DNA from: Ichthyophis bannanicus
Taxonomy: Eukaryota; Chordata; Amphibia; Gymnophiona; Ichthyophiidae
Assembly: GCA_033557465.1 (NCBI GenBank)
Contig: CM066041.1
Coordinates: forward strand, 155,285,532 to 155,349,531
Length of the DNA: 64,000 nt
Direction of reading: 5' to 3'
Of this stretch, positions 1 to 10,288 are shown one piece after another; position 1 is the first letter of the stretch; each line of letters opens with the position of its first letter. Both the position numbers and the translations under genes were made by a program. The notes below the pieces were generated by a model. That model had not been told where the DNA came from. It did not search any database and saw only the letters and a list, made by a program, of their open reading frames with translations.

Positions 1-1328
1 TGCCCAGGACTGGTATGGTGGCCAGGGCTGCCAAAAACCTCTATAGTTGCACAATGCTGGCATAGGTGTGTGGAGTGTGTGTCTGTCTATCCAGTGTGTG
101 GTGGCTGCCAACACCCTCCACAGCCCACACTGCTAGCACTGTTGCCAGTATTGGCCTGCCAATGTGCATAATGAGGAGCAAGGTACTGTGGAAATAGCCT
201 GGATAGGGTTGCCTGGCCTGGCTGCATCTGCATAGGGCATAGGGCAATGGCTTGGACATTGTAGTGCCAAGCCACCACCTGCACGGACAGCGTGGCCACA
301 GCATGTCCTGCTGGGAGGTCACTCTCACCCTGACTGAGCAGTGACCACGGCATGGCTAGGTTCCCCCATAGTGCTATATAGTATTTCTCTCATGTGATAT
401 TTATGGGTCCCTTTTGGGGCCCAATCACTGACTTATCTGCTTGGTGTGTATGCTGACATTCCAGTTCTGGGTACATGCATCTCCTCCAGGACCATGCACT
501 ATGGACTAACTGGCAGACTGTCTGCAGCTAGTATGTGTTTTGCTGGAACACCTTGCAGGGTGCAGCGGCTGGAGGCTTGCTGCTGGAGAATGTCAGATAG
601 TGGTGGGGGGCAGGTGAGCATTTCCAGGCCTACTGTCTGTCTGCTATTGCTTTATGGATGTGTACAGCTCTGCATTGCCTGCCCTGTAGGGTGTCTGTTC
701 CCCAGCAGGACTGAGGTTGATGGTCCCCTCTACTGCTACCATTGCAGGGAGGTAGAATGTGGATCTATTGGTGGGCGATCCTGTTTCCCACCCTGAGCCC
801 CAGAGGGTGGGTTGTGTGATGGTACATAATCCACCTATGGATCCAAACACCCCCCCCCCCTTTCACCTATATCATGTAACCATGGCACCAACACAGGATA
901 TGCACTATTCTGGGTGCATCATAGCCCATAAGGGCTAGACATGACTGAGAAATACAGAAGGACACAGATGTATCCTAGGTGTGTCTGCAGGAACTACCTA
1001 TCACACACAGTAGCACTGATGGGGACCTGCAGCATGGCGTATTTCAGCTATGAAAGGTGCTGTGGACCTGGTGCTGGGCGCCCCACCTCACCCTCAGGGT
1101 GAGCACAGTACCCGCACAATGTGACGGTCTGTGGCTACTCTGTGCCACACACGGTCAGTTCCCCCTACCAGGCCGAGGTGCTGTGGGGGTGCATACCCCA
1201 TCTTGTGCCCATCTGTCGACTGCTGATTTGCATGTGCAGTGCATCATGGGTACGGGTGGATTAACCCTATCCTGGTAACCACAGCAGACAGTTTGTGTGG
1301 TGACGTGCAGTCCTTCTGCAGCCAGCCA
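1..1328. other. Unassigned intergenic DNA
   Basis: I recognise no gene or element family here. Open frames on both strands (for example 446-796 plus and 41-328 minus) lack any domain I know and are rich in Cys, His and Trp, as chance translation of GC-balanced DNA would be. A 12-base C run lies at about 850-861. The style resembles the unassigned block at 21,969-23,880, but I could not align the two by eye. Confidence 0.5.
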
Positions 1329-1329
1329 G

Positions 1330-1845
1330 GGGTTTGTTAGCAGCTATAGAGCTGTAGCCACTGGTTACTTCACTGCCTGTGAAGCCAGAGGTCATGGGTT
1401 CAAACCCATGGTGGGGTTATTTGATAGGGCTGTCCGAGGCATTGTCTATTTTTAATGTACATTAGTGCTGCCAGCAAAAACACCCTCAGAGTACTGTAAC
1501 CTTAAGGTGCCTCATCAAGCGCCTTATAAGGTGCCTTATAAGGTGTCCTATAGGGGACATTATAGGGTGCCTTGGTGGACAGTGCACTTTATAATGTGCC
1601 CTATGGAGTGCGTTATGGGGTGCCTTATGCAGCACCTTAGGTTACGCCACCGTGAGGGTGTGTTTGCTGGCAGCACTAATTAAAATAAAAGTAAAATGCC
1701 TCAAAAATCACTACTTAAACATAAAGGGTGATGCCTCAGCCAGCCTTATGCATTAGGCACACTGGGGGATCGAACTCATGACCCCTGTACCATCAGTCAG
1801 TGTATTAACCATTGTGCTACACCTCTGCTTCTATGTTTGTATGTC
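1330..1845. mobile_element. Fold-back pair of tRNA-derived SINE-like arms (inverted repeat)
   Basis: Two tRNA-like heads face each other. The left one (about 1351-1411, plus) has the B-box-like GGTTCAAACCC at 1397-1407. The right one (about 1716-1845, minus) has AGTTCGATCCC at 1766-1776, read on the minus strand. Inside them the DNA is inverted-repeated: GCTGCCAGCAAA at about 1468 pairs with the complementary block near 1660-1675, and AAGGTGC near 1504 pairs with GCACCTT near 1634. The centre (about 1505-1640) is a cluster of short GTGCCTTATA-like repeats. tRNA-derived heads are typical of SINEs; a head-to-head pair that folds on itself is not. It could be two independent insertions or a composite mobile unit. 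Confidence 0.6.
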
Positions 1846-1859
1846 TGCGCGCCTACTTG

Positions 1860-1935
1860 AGATTATCGCGTGTTAACGTGCTTAGCGGCGTTTCGCCTGA
1901 TAATGTGCGCAGCGCACGTTATCGCGATAACCCCA
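1860..1935. repeat. Adjacent short perfect palindromes
   Basis: GTGCGCAGCGCAC (1905-1917) and GTTATCGCGATAAC (1918-1931) are back-to-back perfect palindromes in a CpG-rich stretch that also holds GTTAACG and ATTATCGCG. The block lies at the outer edge of the unclassified element at 1936-5415. Similar words (AAACGCC, GCGCACGTTA) appear at the other edge (5350-5408), which suggests related termini. Function is unknown. Confidence 0.55.
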
Positions 1936-2598
1936 TTTTGCTATGTGTAGCGCCCCCTACTGGTTAGGCGGTTGCCTATTAATAGTGGGCCTACCTCTTT
2001 ATGTCCTTTGCCAGCCTGATTGATCAATGCTGGGGCTTTCAAATAATGTAGTTGTGTAAATAAGCAAATTTAGCCGAGGGTTTCAAAAGGTGCACAGGAA
2101 AATTTATTAATGATTATTTTCTTCTTAGCCACAGAACTTCTTTATCAGCAGTTCATGTATTATCAAACATAAATTGGATACTGCTCAATTCAAAGAAACA
2201 AAACTTTACAGCATAGTCCATGCATCACATGTTCTCAACAGCTTGCTTTAAACGTTGCAACAAAATCTCTTCCTTCCATAAAGATCAGCTTCTTCAGAAC
2301 CAGGCTTGATACAACAGAGACCCGTATCTCCTCAGGGCTCTGCACAGCATATAAAATACTTGGCTACAAGCTGACAAACATTGATATCATTTCCTTTTAA
2401 ACAGTTTTGCATTCTTCATTCTTAAGTTGCAAACATTGGCCTTTCTTTCACTTCAAGCATTTACCGTCTTCTCTGAACCTGGCTGGCTAGCTCAGACCTT
2501 AATGCTTTAATTAACACAATTTTCAGTGAGACGTGTATTTCCCAAAGCTCCTGGGTTGTTGTTTTTTCCACTGCTTAAAAAAAAAATGCTCAGCTTTG

Positions 2599-3054
2599 CT
2601 ACTTCTGACTAGTGCAATAAGAGCAATCCATCTCTGAGTCAGAACAGGGATTATCTGAACAGCATTCCTCTATTTCCATGAGCTCCTCATTTGATTCACT
2701 CAGCACCTGTCTGTCCTCAGCGTCTATAACAGGCTTTAACTTCTCCAAGAGTTTCAACACCTGACCCCACTGGGATTCCTTTCTAGGCTGAGTTACAGGG
2801 GAAGGATAGAGGAGATTCTTATCTCTTAACAAACTCTTTAAAGCTTGCAATGTGCTCACCTTTTTCCCAGCAACCAGTCTTCCCTCAGACTTTGCCAAAG
2901 GTGGAATAGTGTTCACAGACTCTCTCAAAGATATTCCTTTACCTTGCGTTCTTCCAGCATTCCCCACATAGCCAACTCTCCTGTCTTCCAAGCCAGCTGT
3001 ACTCTCTCTACAAATTGGACTACCTTCAGGGCTGGAGGGGTCTGTCTGCTGCAC
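2599..3054 (-). CDS. Hypothetical acidic 151-residue reading frame
   Basis: An open frame on the minus strand starts with Met-Gln-Gln and ends in a Ser/Glu/Asp-rich tail (NEELMEIEECCSDNPCSDSE) followed by SYCTSQK. A middle portion (about residues 70-115) looks helical, with spaced Leu residues. I recognise no family. It may be the Gag or ORF1 of the surrounding unclassified element; the same strand upstream (3086-3378) codes a very basic Arg/Glu/Ser-rich stretch in another frame. No expression signal can be assigned. Confidence 0.3.
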   Translation of the reverse strand: MQQTDPSSPEGSPICRESTAGLEDRRVGYVGNAGRTQGKGISLRESVNTIPPLAKSEGRLVAGKKVSTLQALKSLLRDKNLLYPSPVTQPRKESQWGQVLKLLEKLKPVIDAEDRQVLSESNEELMEIEECCSDNPCSDSEMDCSYCTSQK

Positions 3055-3553
3055 GCAGTAGGGCTTTACTTTGAGGCATTTGCTGTCACACTTTCCTCAC
3101 ACGTGTTCTCCTGTTCTCCTCACTTCCTTTAGTTTCCCGAGACTCTCTGCTAGTCTCCTCCCTCCTGGAGGACGTCTCCTCCTCAGAGCACTCTCCTCCT
3201 GCTTGTCTCCTTGCTGTTCTCCTGCTGTTCTCGTCTCCCACGTCTCCTGGGCTTCTCTCGTTTCCCAGCTTCCTCTCCTTCCCCTTCACTGCTGCTTTCC
3301 CCAGCTTATATGATTGTGTCTGCCCTATAGCCCTAGACTCCACCCCCGGGCTCTCCTCGTCACCGCCCCTTGTTTCCATGGAGCTAGGGGTGTGGCTCAA
3401 TCTCTGTAGCTCTATACCAGGGGTCTCAAACACGCGGCCCGCGGGCCGCATGCGGCCCGCGGGAGAAGGTTGTGCGGCCCGCGACGGCTTCTGCTGCTGC
3501 CGTTGCCGCCGTGGCAACGGCAGAATCGACGGTCAATTTAAAAAAAATAAAAA

Positions 3554-3815
3554 ACTGGCTTCTGCTGCTCTGTCCTGCGGCCCGTTCCCCTCTGCGCGAG
3601 AGCCCTGAATGTGCTTCCTCTGCGGCGTGCTTTTCAAGCCGCGAAGGGAGTATTTCCCTCTCGCGAGGCTTGAAAAGTGAATAGGCTTAAGCCGCGCGAG
3701 AGGGAAATACTCTCTTCGCGGCTTAAAAAGCATGCCGCAGAGGAAGCACACTCAGGGAAAGGGGCCGCGGGACAGCTGATTTTCTGCTGCAGCAGAAGCC
3801 AGCAGCAGAAGCCAG
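3554..3815. repeat. Long imperfect inverted repeat inside the hAT element
   Basis: The two arms share CTGGCTTCTGCTGCT, GTGCTTCCTCTGCGGC and GGGAGTATTTCCCTCTCGCG-like blocks in opposite orientation, around a short centre near 3680-3700. Arms of about 110-130 bases with scattered mismatches could form a cruciform. Such internal palindromes are common in non-autonomous hAT elements. Confidence 0.8.
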
Positions 3816-3837
3816 GTTGTTTTTTTATTTACCTGGG

Positions 3838-4460
3838 GGGGGGGGTATGACGGGAAATGGGCTATTGGCAGGGGGGGGGGTTGGACGGGAAATGGGGGAG
3901 TGGCAGGGGGGGGGTATGACTGGAAATGGGCTATTGGCAGGGGGGGTATGACTGGAAATGGGCTATAGGGGGGGGGTTATGACTGGAAATGGGCTATTGG
4001 CGGGGGGGGGGTGTAGGACTGGAAATGGGCTATTGGCAGGGGGGGGTTATGACTGGACTTGGGCTTTGGTGGGGGCTAGGACTGGAAATGGGCAGGTGGG
4101 GGTTAGGAAGGACTGGAGGTGGGCTGATGGGGGAGTTAGGACTGGTAATGAGCTATGGAGGGGCTGACTGAAATGGGGTAATGGGGGTTAGGGCTGGAAG
4201 TGGGCTATTGGCAGGGGGGGTTATGACTGGTAATGTGCTGGGGGGGTTGCTAGGACTGGAAATGGGCTGAGTGGAAGGGGGCTTGAACTGCAAATGGCTG
4301 ATGGGGAGGGGGGCTTGGAATGGAAATGGGCTGTGAGGGGAGGGAGCTAGGATTGGAACTGGGCTGCTGGGGTCTAGGATTGGAAATGGGCTGATGGTGA
4401 GGCTAGGATAGGACTGGAATTGGACTGATGCAGGGACTAGAAGGGAGCGGATGCTGGGTG
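3838..4460 (+). repeat. G-rich minisatellite, unit about 33-40 bp
   Basis: A unit built on GACTGGAAATGGGCTATTGGCAGGGGGGG is repeated more than ten times. It is close to exact at 3838-4080 and decays gradually to about 4460. Runs of 6-10 G make it a candidate G-quadruplex tract on the plus strand. It lies wholly inside the hAT element. The apparent open frames across it are repeat translation, not genes. Confidence 0.88.
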
Positions 4461-5582
4461 GGGCTGGAACTAGAAGGGAGCTGATGTTGGGGGAGGATTA
4501 GAATGGGATGGAGCTGGGAAAGTGAAATGGAGAGGGGAAAAATATTTTGTCTGGGAGAGAAGACAAATCTACAATTGGCCAGGTATTGTGAGAGTAAGTG
4601 GGGATTGAGGATGGAGGGGTAAAATTTGAGTGGATGAAATAGGAATGAGGAAAGAGAAAAAGGAGAAAAAGATTAGTATGTTAAAGCAGATGTAGAGAGA
4701 GAATGGAAAAAAAACTAGGAGAGAAGAAAGGGCAAATGGAAGCAGACGATGGAGAGTTAGCAGAAGACATGAAGAAACCAGAAGAAAGTGGCTGGAACAA
4801 TTGCAACTGAAAAAAATGCACAAAAGGTAGAAAAATATCTCTTTATTTTGAATTTATTAACTGGAATATGTCAGTTCTGGGAAATGTGCATCATTAATGT
4901 TTGCGCTTTGTTTAGTACAAGAGGAAATTAATTTATAGTTTTATTTCTACAGTGTTGTTGTACATTCCAAGTTTGGCTTTTGGGGTTCCCAGTTTAATTA
5001 TTGTCTTCTTGTTTCTAAATCTTTTAGTCTTTCTTTATCCATACTCATTAAAGAGGCATGTTTACTAAAAGTTAGTGTATGGTAACATTATGCAAATATT
5101 TATGCAAATGAGGTCCCTTATGCAAATGAGGCCCCGCGTCTTATGCGGCCCCCGGGTTACTTTACAAGTCCTCATTTGGCCCTCAAAGCAATTTGAGTTT
5201 GAGACCCCTGCTCTATACACACAGTTTTTTCCTCTGGTCAGAGTTTTAACCCCGAACCTCCCTGAACCTTTTCTCTGTTCAGAAATAAATGGCTGTTTTT
5301 TCAGCATTTTCTCGGGCTCTAACCCTGTCTCGCCACCACATATGTTAAGACCGAAACGCCCACTCCTTTTATGGCATCCTGCACACTATCGCCGGGCGCA
5401 CGTTAAGACTGCTTAGTAAGCATACCCCTATATGTTATAATACATCAAAATGGATACCTCTTGGAGCAGTGAATCCCATAATATTGACTTTTCAACAGTT
5501 GGTTTTAAAAGATCTGTTAATGTTAGAACAGTCCTCTGAAAGATCTTTTTTCAAATATTTCATCTCAGCAATATCAAGCATT

Positions 5583-5840
5583 AAGAACATAAGATATGCC
5601 ATACTGGGTCAGACCAAGGTCCATCAAGCCCAGTATTCTGTTTCCAACAGTGGCCAATCTAGGTCATATGTACCTAGCAGATTCCCCAAAAGACACAGGT
5701 TCCACAATGCTTGTATTGGATCAAGCAGTGATATCCTGGGTCCCTTTTTAATAATGGTTTATGGACCTTTCCTCCAGGAACTTGTCCAAACCTTTTTTAA
5801 ACCCAGCTACACTAATGGCTTTTACAACATTCTCCAGTAA
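5583..5840 (-). mobile_element. CR1-type LINE 3' tail (first half, split by Ngaro-1)
   Basis: AAGAACATAAGATATGCC at the left is the reverse of the element's 3' end. It is followed by the CTGGGTCAGACCAAGGTCCA block seen in at least five other copies here. Reading leftward on the minus strand, the last coding part gives the ORF2 C-terminal sequence ending in LEERSINHY. The copy stops inside CTCCAGTAA at 5840 and resumes at 12,251, so Ngaro-1 split it. The 167 bases between the previous element and this one (5416-5582) hold nothing I recognise. Confidence 0.9.
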
Positions 5841-6237
5841 TTTACATGGCCGCGGAGCAGGGTCCACACCGGCCGTCAGTAACCGGGCGCGCGGCCCAGT
5901 GCGTGGACCCTGCGCACAGCCGGTGACATTGGTGCAACGCGGGGGAGGGAAGGGCATTTTTCAAACTCATTGGCTCTCCGGTGAGTGGCAGTGTGGAGAG
6001 CCAATGGGTAAAAGGGAGATTGGGTCTGCGTGCCGTTGCATGCAGCAGCAAGGTCTTTTGTCGGCTTGAGTGGAGGAGAGAAGAGGTTCGTGCCTCTGGC
6101 TTGTCCCTTGGGTTCTGGCTGCGGCAGCAGTGAATGGGCCTTGGTGGTGTGGTCAGGAGTGGACGGGATCGCTGTGAGTGGCAGAGCCAGCGGTGGAATT
6201 CAGGAGGCACCGGGCCTGTTTTTTGCCAGTGCAGTAC

Positions 6238-6774
6238 AACGACCGTTCCACCTAATAGATCTAGGAGAACTATATCTACAAACACGCTAATAATCCCTAA
6301 GGCAGCAACAAAATGCTCACTAACGACGTCTAACAGGGCTTTCAGCTTCTACGCCCTTAAGTGCTGGAACACCCTACCACCGGAGATTCGGGCTGTCTCC
6401 GATCTAACGCTGTTCAGAAAGGCACTCAAATCCCACTTATTCCCCCAATATTACCAGACCAGCCAAACACCGACCTGACCGCCCATCCCCTTTTGACCGC
6501 TCGCCCATTTTTGACCTGACTGCCCATCCCCTTTTGAACACCTATTCCACATGACCCATCTCAATCTAAGAATAATTCCGCTGTATATACATGTAATTAC
6601 ATATGTAAATAGTTTCAGTTAACAATTTCCCATGTTATTTATCCAAGTTCTTGTTCCTGTTCTATGTAAAACCAAACAGCTTGTTGTTCTGGTCTGTTGT
6701 TATATTGTGAACCGCGCTGATGCTAAATAGTGCGGTATATAAGAGCCTGTAATAAATAAATAAATAAATAAATA
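6238..6774 (+). mobile_element. L2-type LINE 3' fragment inside the Ngaro-1 leader
   Basis: It codes the C-terminal LINE motif ALKCWNTLPPEIR...LFRKALKSHLF (about 6350-6440). A 3' UTR follows with TGTGAACCGCGCTGATGC and GCGGTATATAAGAGCC, ending in an (AAAT)n tail at about 6753-6774. The GTAAACCGC...GCGGTATATAAAT tail is common to several L2-type copies in this window (46.6, 49.1 and 56.2 kb). It is severely 5'-truncated. The Ngaro leader resumes after the tail, so this insertion is younger than Ngaro-1. Confidence 0.8.
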
Positions 6775-7745
6775 ACGAAGGGCAAGTACGGGGGGAGAAA
6801 AGGAATTAAAAGGGGATAGCCACACAAAAAAAAAAATTGAAGGGGGGAGCATACATTGGTGAAGCGTGAGCAGTGCTATGCCTGCTCGTCGGGGCCGGGG
6901 GAGGGGGTCTGGCAGGATGGTGAGGGCTGCGGGTGAGAGTGTGGGGCTTCCTCAGCGGGGGTTGGGGGGGTCGGTAGTGAGGCTGGGGGTATGGGGGAGA
7001 TGGGGGAGGTCAGGTGGGCCACGGGCTTCGGGGTAGGGGGGCGACACGCACAGGGAGAGCAAGGAGAGGAGGGGGGGGGGGTGCTGCAGCATGATCCAGG
7101 ACTGGCAGGGGGAGGCCCTCATGTCGGGGTTCTGGGGAGCCTGGGGTGGGAACGGCAGGAACGCAAGGGGGTGAGTTGAGGCTTCCAAATAGGGAAAGTG
7201 AACCCAGCGGTGGAACAGTTCCCGCAGATGCTGGTTTTGACCTGAAGTCTGGTGTTTGGGGGGTGGATGGAGACGGAGGCATGGGGGGAGGGATGGCTGG
7301 CCAAGTTAGGGGCAGTGTGGGGCAGTGGGGTGAGGGACGGGGGTTGGCAGCTGGGTCGTGCCATGGAAGGGGGCACATGGCGGGGGCTGGGGGGATACTG
7401 TCCCCCATGGGGAGGCTGGGAGGGCAAGGGTTGTTGCAGGCACCTGGAGCCCCGGTGTCCTGGGAGCACTGGGGTGGTGGGGGGTACGGTTCATAGAGGG
7501 GGGAGTGGTTGGGGGCATGGCAGCCAGCGTGGCATACTTTGGTCCCCCCTTCCTCTGCATTTTCTTTTCTACCTTCACAGGATTTGGCAATGTTTCAACA
7601 TGCAGGGCAAGGAATAGGAGAACAGCAGGGACCATGGAGCATGGAAGCGGGAGCGGTGGCAAGACACATTCAGCGACCGTAGACCAACAACGCGGATGAC
7701 GGAGGGCTCCGGCAGCATGGAACGGAGAGGCAGGAGCCTGCGGCC
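6775..7745 (+). other. G-rich Ngaro-1 leader
   Basis: This is strongly G-biased on the plus strand, with runs of up to 10 G (near 7070). It contains no convincing frame; the long minus-strand frames here are Pro/Ser-rich shadows of G runs. A pyrimidine tract ending CCTTCACAG at 7572-7580 resembles a 3' splice site shortly before Gag. The earlier leader (5841-6237) has a CATTGGTGCA motif also present near the 5' end of Ngaro-2. Confidence 0.5.
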
Positions 7746-8678
7746 GTGCCACGGGTAGTGCAGGCTCTGGATGTGGTGGCGGCAGGTGAGCCAATGGCAG
7801 AGCGAGGGGAGGGGGCTGGGCAGGTTAGTGCGCAAGGAGGGGAGGGGGCAAAGGCGAAGCAGAAGAAGCAGCATGCGCGCAGGCAGTGTCACGGCTCTGG
7901 GTCCTCCTCTTCCTCGGTGTACGATTCCTCATCATCCTTGTCAGGCGCGGAGAGTGTGGGGGGAGGGGAAGGCAGGGTACAGACTGCGCAGACGAGGGAA
8001 AGGGCTCGCCTACATTGGTGTCCTTCTCGGAGCTGTGGGAAGGGGTGCCAAGGCATCTGCGCCGAAAAATCAGGAAATGGCGGTACATAGACATTTTCTG
8101 CTTATTGGAGGGCAGGAAGTGGTTGGGCGAGAGTAGGAAGAAGCAAAAGGAGGATGAGAAGGCGGGTCGGGTTAGAAAAGTGTCGTGGTCGGTGGTAAAT
8201 TGGACAAAAGCCTTTTTGCGTTTGACAAGCGTTTGGAGTCATCAATGTCCGGAGGATTACGGAATGTTATTGGCATATGCGGACTCTATTTTGGAGGCGG
8301 CCCAGACTCATGAAGGGTGGGCATGGCTGAACTATGATGAGAAGTTCAGGGACAAAATGGAGGAGAGCAAAGTGCTGTCGTGGGGTACACAGGACATCAA
8401 CCTATGGTTGACACAAATGTCGGTTAGGGCGGGGGCAGGTGGTTCAAAAGGTGGACAGGGAATGTGGCTGGGTTGGGTTGTCCCTTTTGGGCAGGGGGAC
8501 CTCTGCAAAGAGCGGGGGGAGGGAGTTCGGGGGACTTTGTTGGCGCTTCAACAAGTCCTCGTGTCCGTTTCGCGACTGTAAGTTCCGACACGTGTGCTCG
8601 GTTTGTAGTGGGGGACACTCCGCAATTAAATGTATTAAAAAAGGGGCCATGGTGGTGGCCTCGATGGCTCCCAAGTAA
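7746..8678 (+). pseudogene. Ngaro-1 Gag-like protein (frameshifted)
   Basis: Gag of Ngaro elements packages RNA. Three frames together carry it. The first (about 7746-7990) is basic and then Ser-rich (GSGSSSSSVYDSSSS). The second (about 8000-8450) gives WEGVPRHLRRKIRKWRYIDI, then MLLAYADSILEAAQTHEGWAW. The third (8439-8678) gives CWRFNKSSCPFRDCKFRHVC followed by CSVCSGGHSAIKC, two zinc-binding modules of CCCH and CCHC type. The same three blocks appear in Ngaro-2. At least two frameshifts inactivate it, and its end overlaps the start of the RT frame. Confidence 0.8.
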
Positions 8679-8679
8679 T

Positions 8680-10288
8680 GCGGACATGTCTGGGTTGGCA
8701 CTGACACCAATACGTTGGGATGTGATAAAGGATTGGTTACGGTGCTATCTGCGGAAGAAAGATAGGGAGACGCTGGAATCGGGGTTTCAGTTTGGTTTCA
8801 TCATCCCAGTTCAGGGGATTGTGTTAGGAAAGCGGGCACGAAATTCCCCTTCAGTTTGGCGTTTTTTAACCGTGGTGCGGGACAAGTTGGCGGTGGAATT
8901 GAGCGTGGGGAGAATTGTGGGTCCTTTCGAGGAGCAGCTGTTCGCAAATTTGGTGGTTTCTCCATTGGGGGTAGTGCCTAAGAAGGAACAGGGGAAGTTT
9001 CGTTTAATACACAACTTGTCATTCCTGTGGGGGTCATCTGTGAATGATTACATCCCGAGGGAATTGTGCTTGGTTCGCTACGCTTCCTTCGATGAGGCTT
9101 CGGATTTAGTTAGGAAATGTGGTTCAGGTGCGTGGATGGCGAAGGTGGACATTGAGTCCGCCTTTCGTTTGCTGCCAGTGCACCCATCAGCGTTTCACTT
9201 GTTAGGTTTTTGCTTTGAAGATGAATACTATGTGGATAAATGTATGCCAATGGGGTGCTCCGTTTCGTGTGCCTATTTTGAGAAGTTTAGTTCGTTTTTG
9301 CATTGGGCGCTGGTGCAGAAAGTTGGTTGTGCGCACATGGTGCATTATTTGGATGACTTTCTTTTCGTCGGCACAACACAGTACGATGAGTGCCAGCAGC
9401 TGTTGCAAGGCTTTGTGGACTTGGCCAATGCATGGGGGCTACCACTGGCGGTGGGTAAGATGGAAGGTCCGGCGACGAGAATTACCTTTCTCGGTGTGGA
9501 ACTGGATTTGATCGACATGGTTGCGCATCTTCCCACGGAAAAGGTGGTGAAGTTGCGAGTGTTGGTGGCTAGTGCGTTGGCTTCGGCAAAGTTGACGTTA
9601 TGGGAGTTGCAGGTCTTGCTAGGTTCCTTGAATTTTGTGTGCAGAGTCATCCTGATGGGCCGGGTGTTTTTGTGGCAATTAGCGGCTGCTACAGCAGGAG
9701 TACGGCATCCACATCACCGCATCAGGATATCAAGGGTTATGAAGGACTTGAGGGTATGGGACAAATTTTTGGAGGGTTTTAATGGGATAACGGTCATGAT
9801 GGAGCCCAAGACATCCAAGTGCAGAGTTACAGCTGTACACGGACGCAGCTGGTGGTGCAGGGCTGGGCATTTATTTTAGGGGAGCGTGGTGTGCGGGTAG
9901 CTGGTCGCAGTCGTGGCGGGCATCTGGTCTGACTAGCAATATTACATTCTTGGAGCTGTTTCCCATTTTGGTAGTGTTGCATTTGTGGCCCGATAGGCTT
10001 CGGAATCAGAAAGTGCTTTGGCTGTGTGACAACGAGGCAGTGGTCAGTGTGGTGAATCGTTACACTCCACATTGCGTTCGCGTAGCTGCACTGATGAGGG
10101 AAGTAGTATTAGCTTGTCTGCAGTTGAACGTATGGGTCAAAGCCAGGCATATACCAGGCTGTACTAATAAAATTGCGGATGCACTTAATCGTTTCAAGTG
10201 GGAGCTGTTCCGGACCCTGGCACCAGAGGCAGACGCCATGGGATTGGTGGTTCCCGAGCAATTATGGCAGGTTGGCCTGCGGAGATGA
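8680..10288 (+). pseudogene. Ngaro-1 reverse transcriptase-RNase H (frameshifted)
   Basis: The long frame open from 8464 to 9879 carries the RT: SPLGVVPKKEQGKFRLIHNL, MAKVDIESAFRLLPV with a catalytic Asp, KCMPMGCSVSCAYFEKFSS, and HYLDDFLFVG, the YxDD box. A frameshift just before 9830 moves RNase H to another frame: LYTDAAGGAGLG near 9835, TFLELFPILVV at about 9945, WLCDNEAVVSVVN at about 10,020, and ARHIPGCTNKIADALNRF near 10,145-10,195. The four acidic RNase H residues are visible. The MGC(S/A)(V/I)SCAYFE block is characteristic of the Ngaro group. The catalytic residues survive, but the frameshift breaks the protein. Confidence 0.88.

Larger units (their letters stand above)
3418..5210. 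mobile_element. Non-autonomous hAT transposon, 1.79 kb
   Basis: The ends are the inverted repeats CAGGGGTCTCAAAC (3418-3431) and GTTTGAGACCCCTG (5197-5210), a perfect 14 bp match. The flanks carry the 8 bp duplication CTCTATAC at 3410-3417 and 5211-5218. An 8 bp duplication with CAGGG-type ends is the hAT signature. No transposase frame is present. The inside holds a GC-rich subterminal block, a long internal inverted repeat (3554-3815), a G-rich minisatellite (3838-4460) and AT-rich filler, so it depends on a transposase supplied elsewhere. The right end repeats the GCGGCCC subterminal motif near 5146. Confidence 0.92.
1936..5415 (-). mobile_element. Unclassified reverse-strand element split by a hAT insertion
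   Basis: The DNA on both sides of the hAT element (1936-3417 and 5211-5415) reads as one unit once the hAT and one 8 bp duplication are removed. On the minus strand, TGGTGGCGAGACAGGGTT follows a sequence ending TTAACA at about 5340. This resembles an LTR end followed by a tRNA primer-binding site. An acidic reading frame follows (2599-3054). I could not find a matching second LTR or any RT, so LTR retrotransposon is only one possibility; a leader plus ORF1 of another retroelement is the other. Confidence 0.3.

Noticed and set aside
1351..1411. Possible tRNA gene
   Set aside because: It has a B box but no consistent cloverleaf and continues into SINE-like sequence; the heads at 36,152 and 57,640 are rejected for the same reason.
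3086..3517. Basic Arg/Glu/Ser-rich frame of 143 codons on the minus strand
   Set aside because: It begins inside the later hAT insertion, so its first 45 codons are artefactual; the rest has no known motif.
3838..4460. Regular repeats resembling a CRISPR array
   Set aside because: Units are contiguous and drift gradually, there are no unique spacers of constant length, and the array lies inside a hAT transposon in vertebrate-like DNA.
7010..7794. Long minus-strand frames rich in Pro, Ser and His
   Set aside because: They are translations of G-rich Ngaro leader DNA on the opposite strand, with no domain and overlapping frames of equal length.
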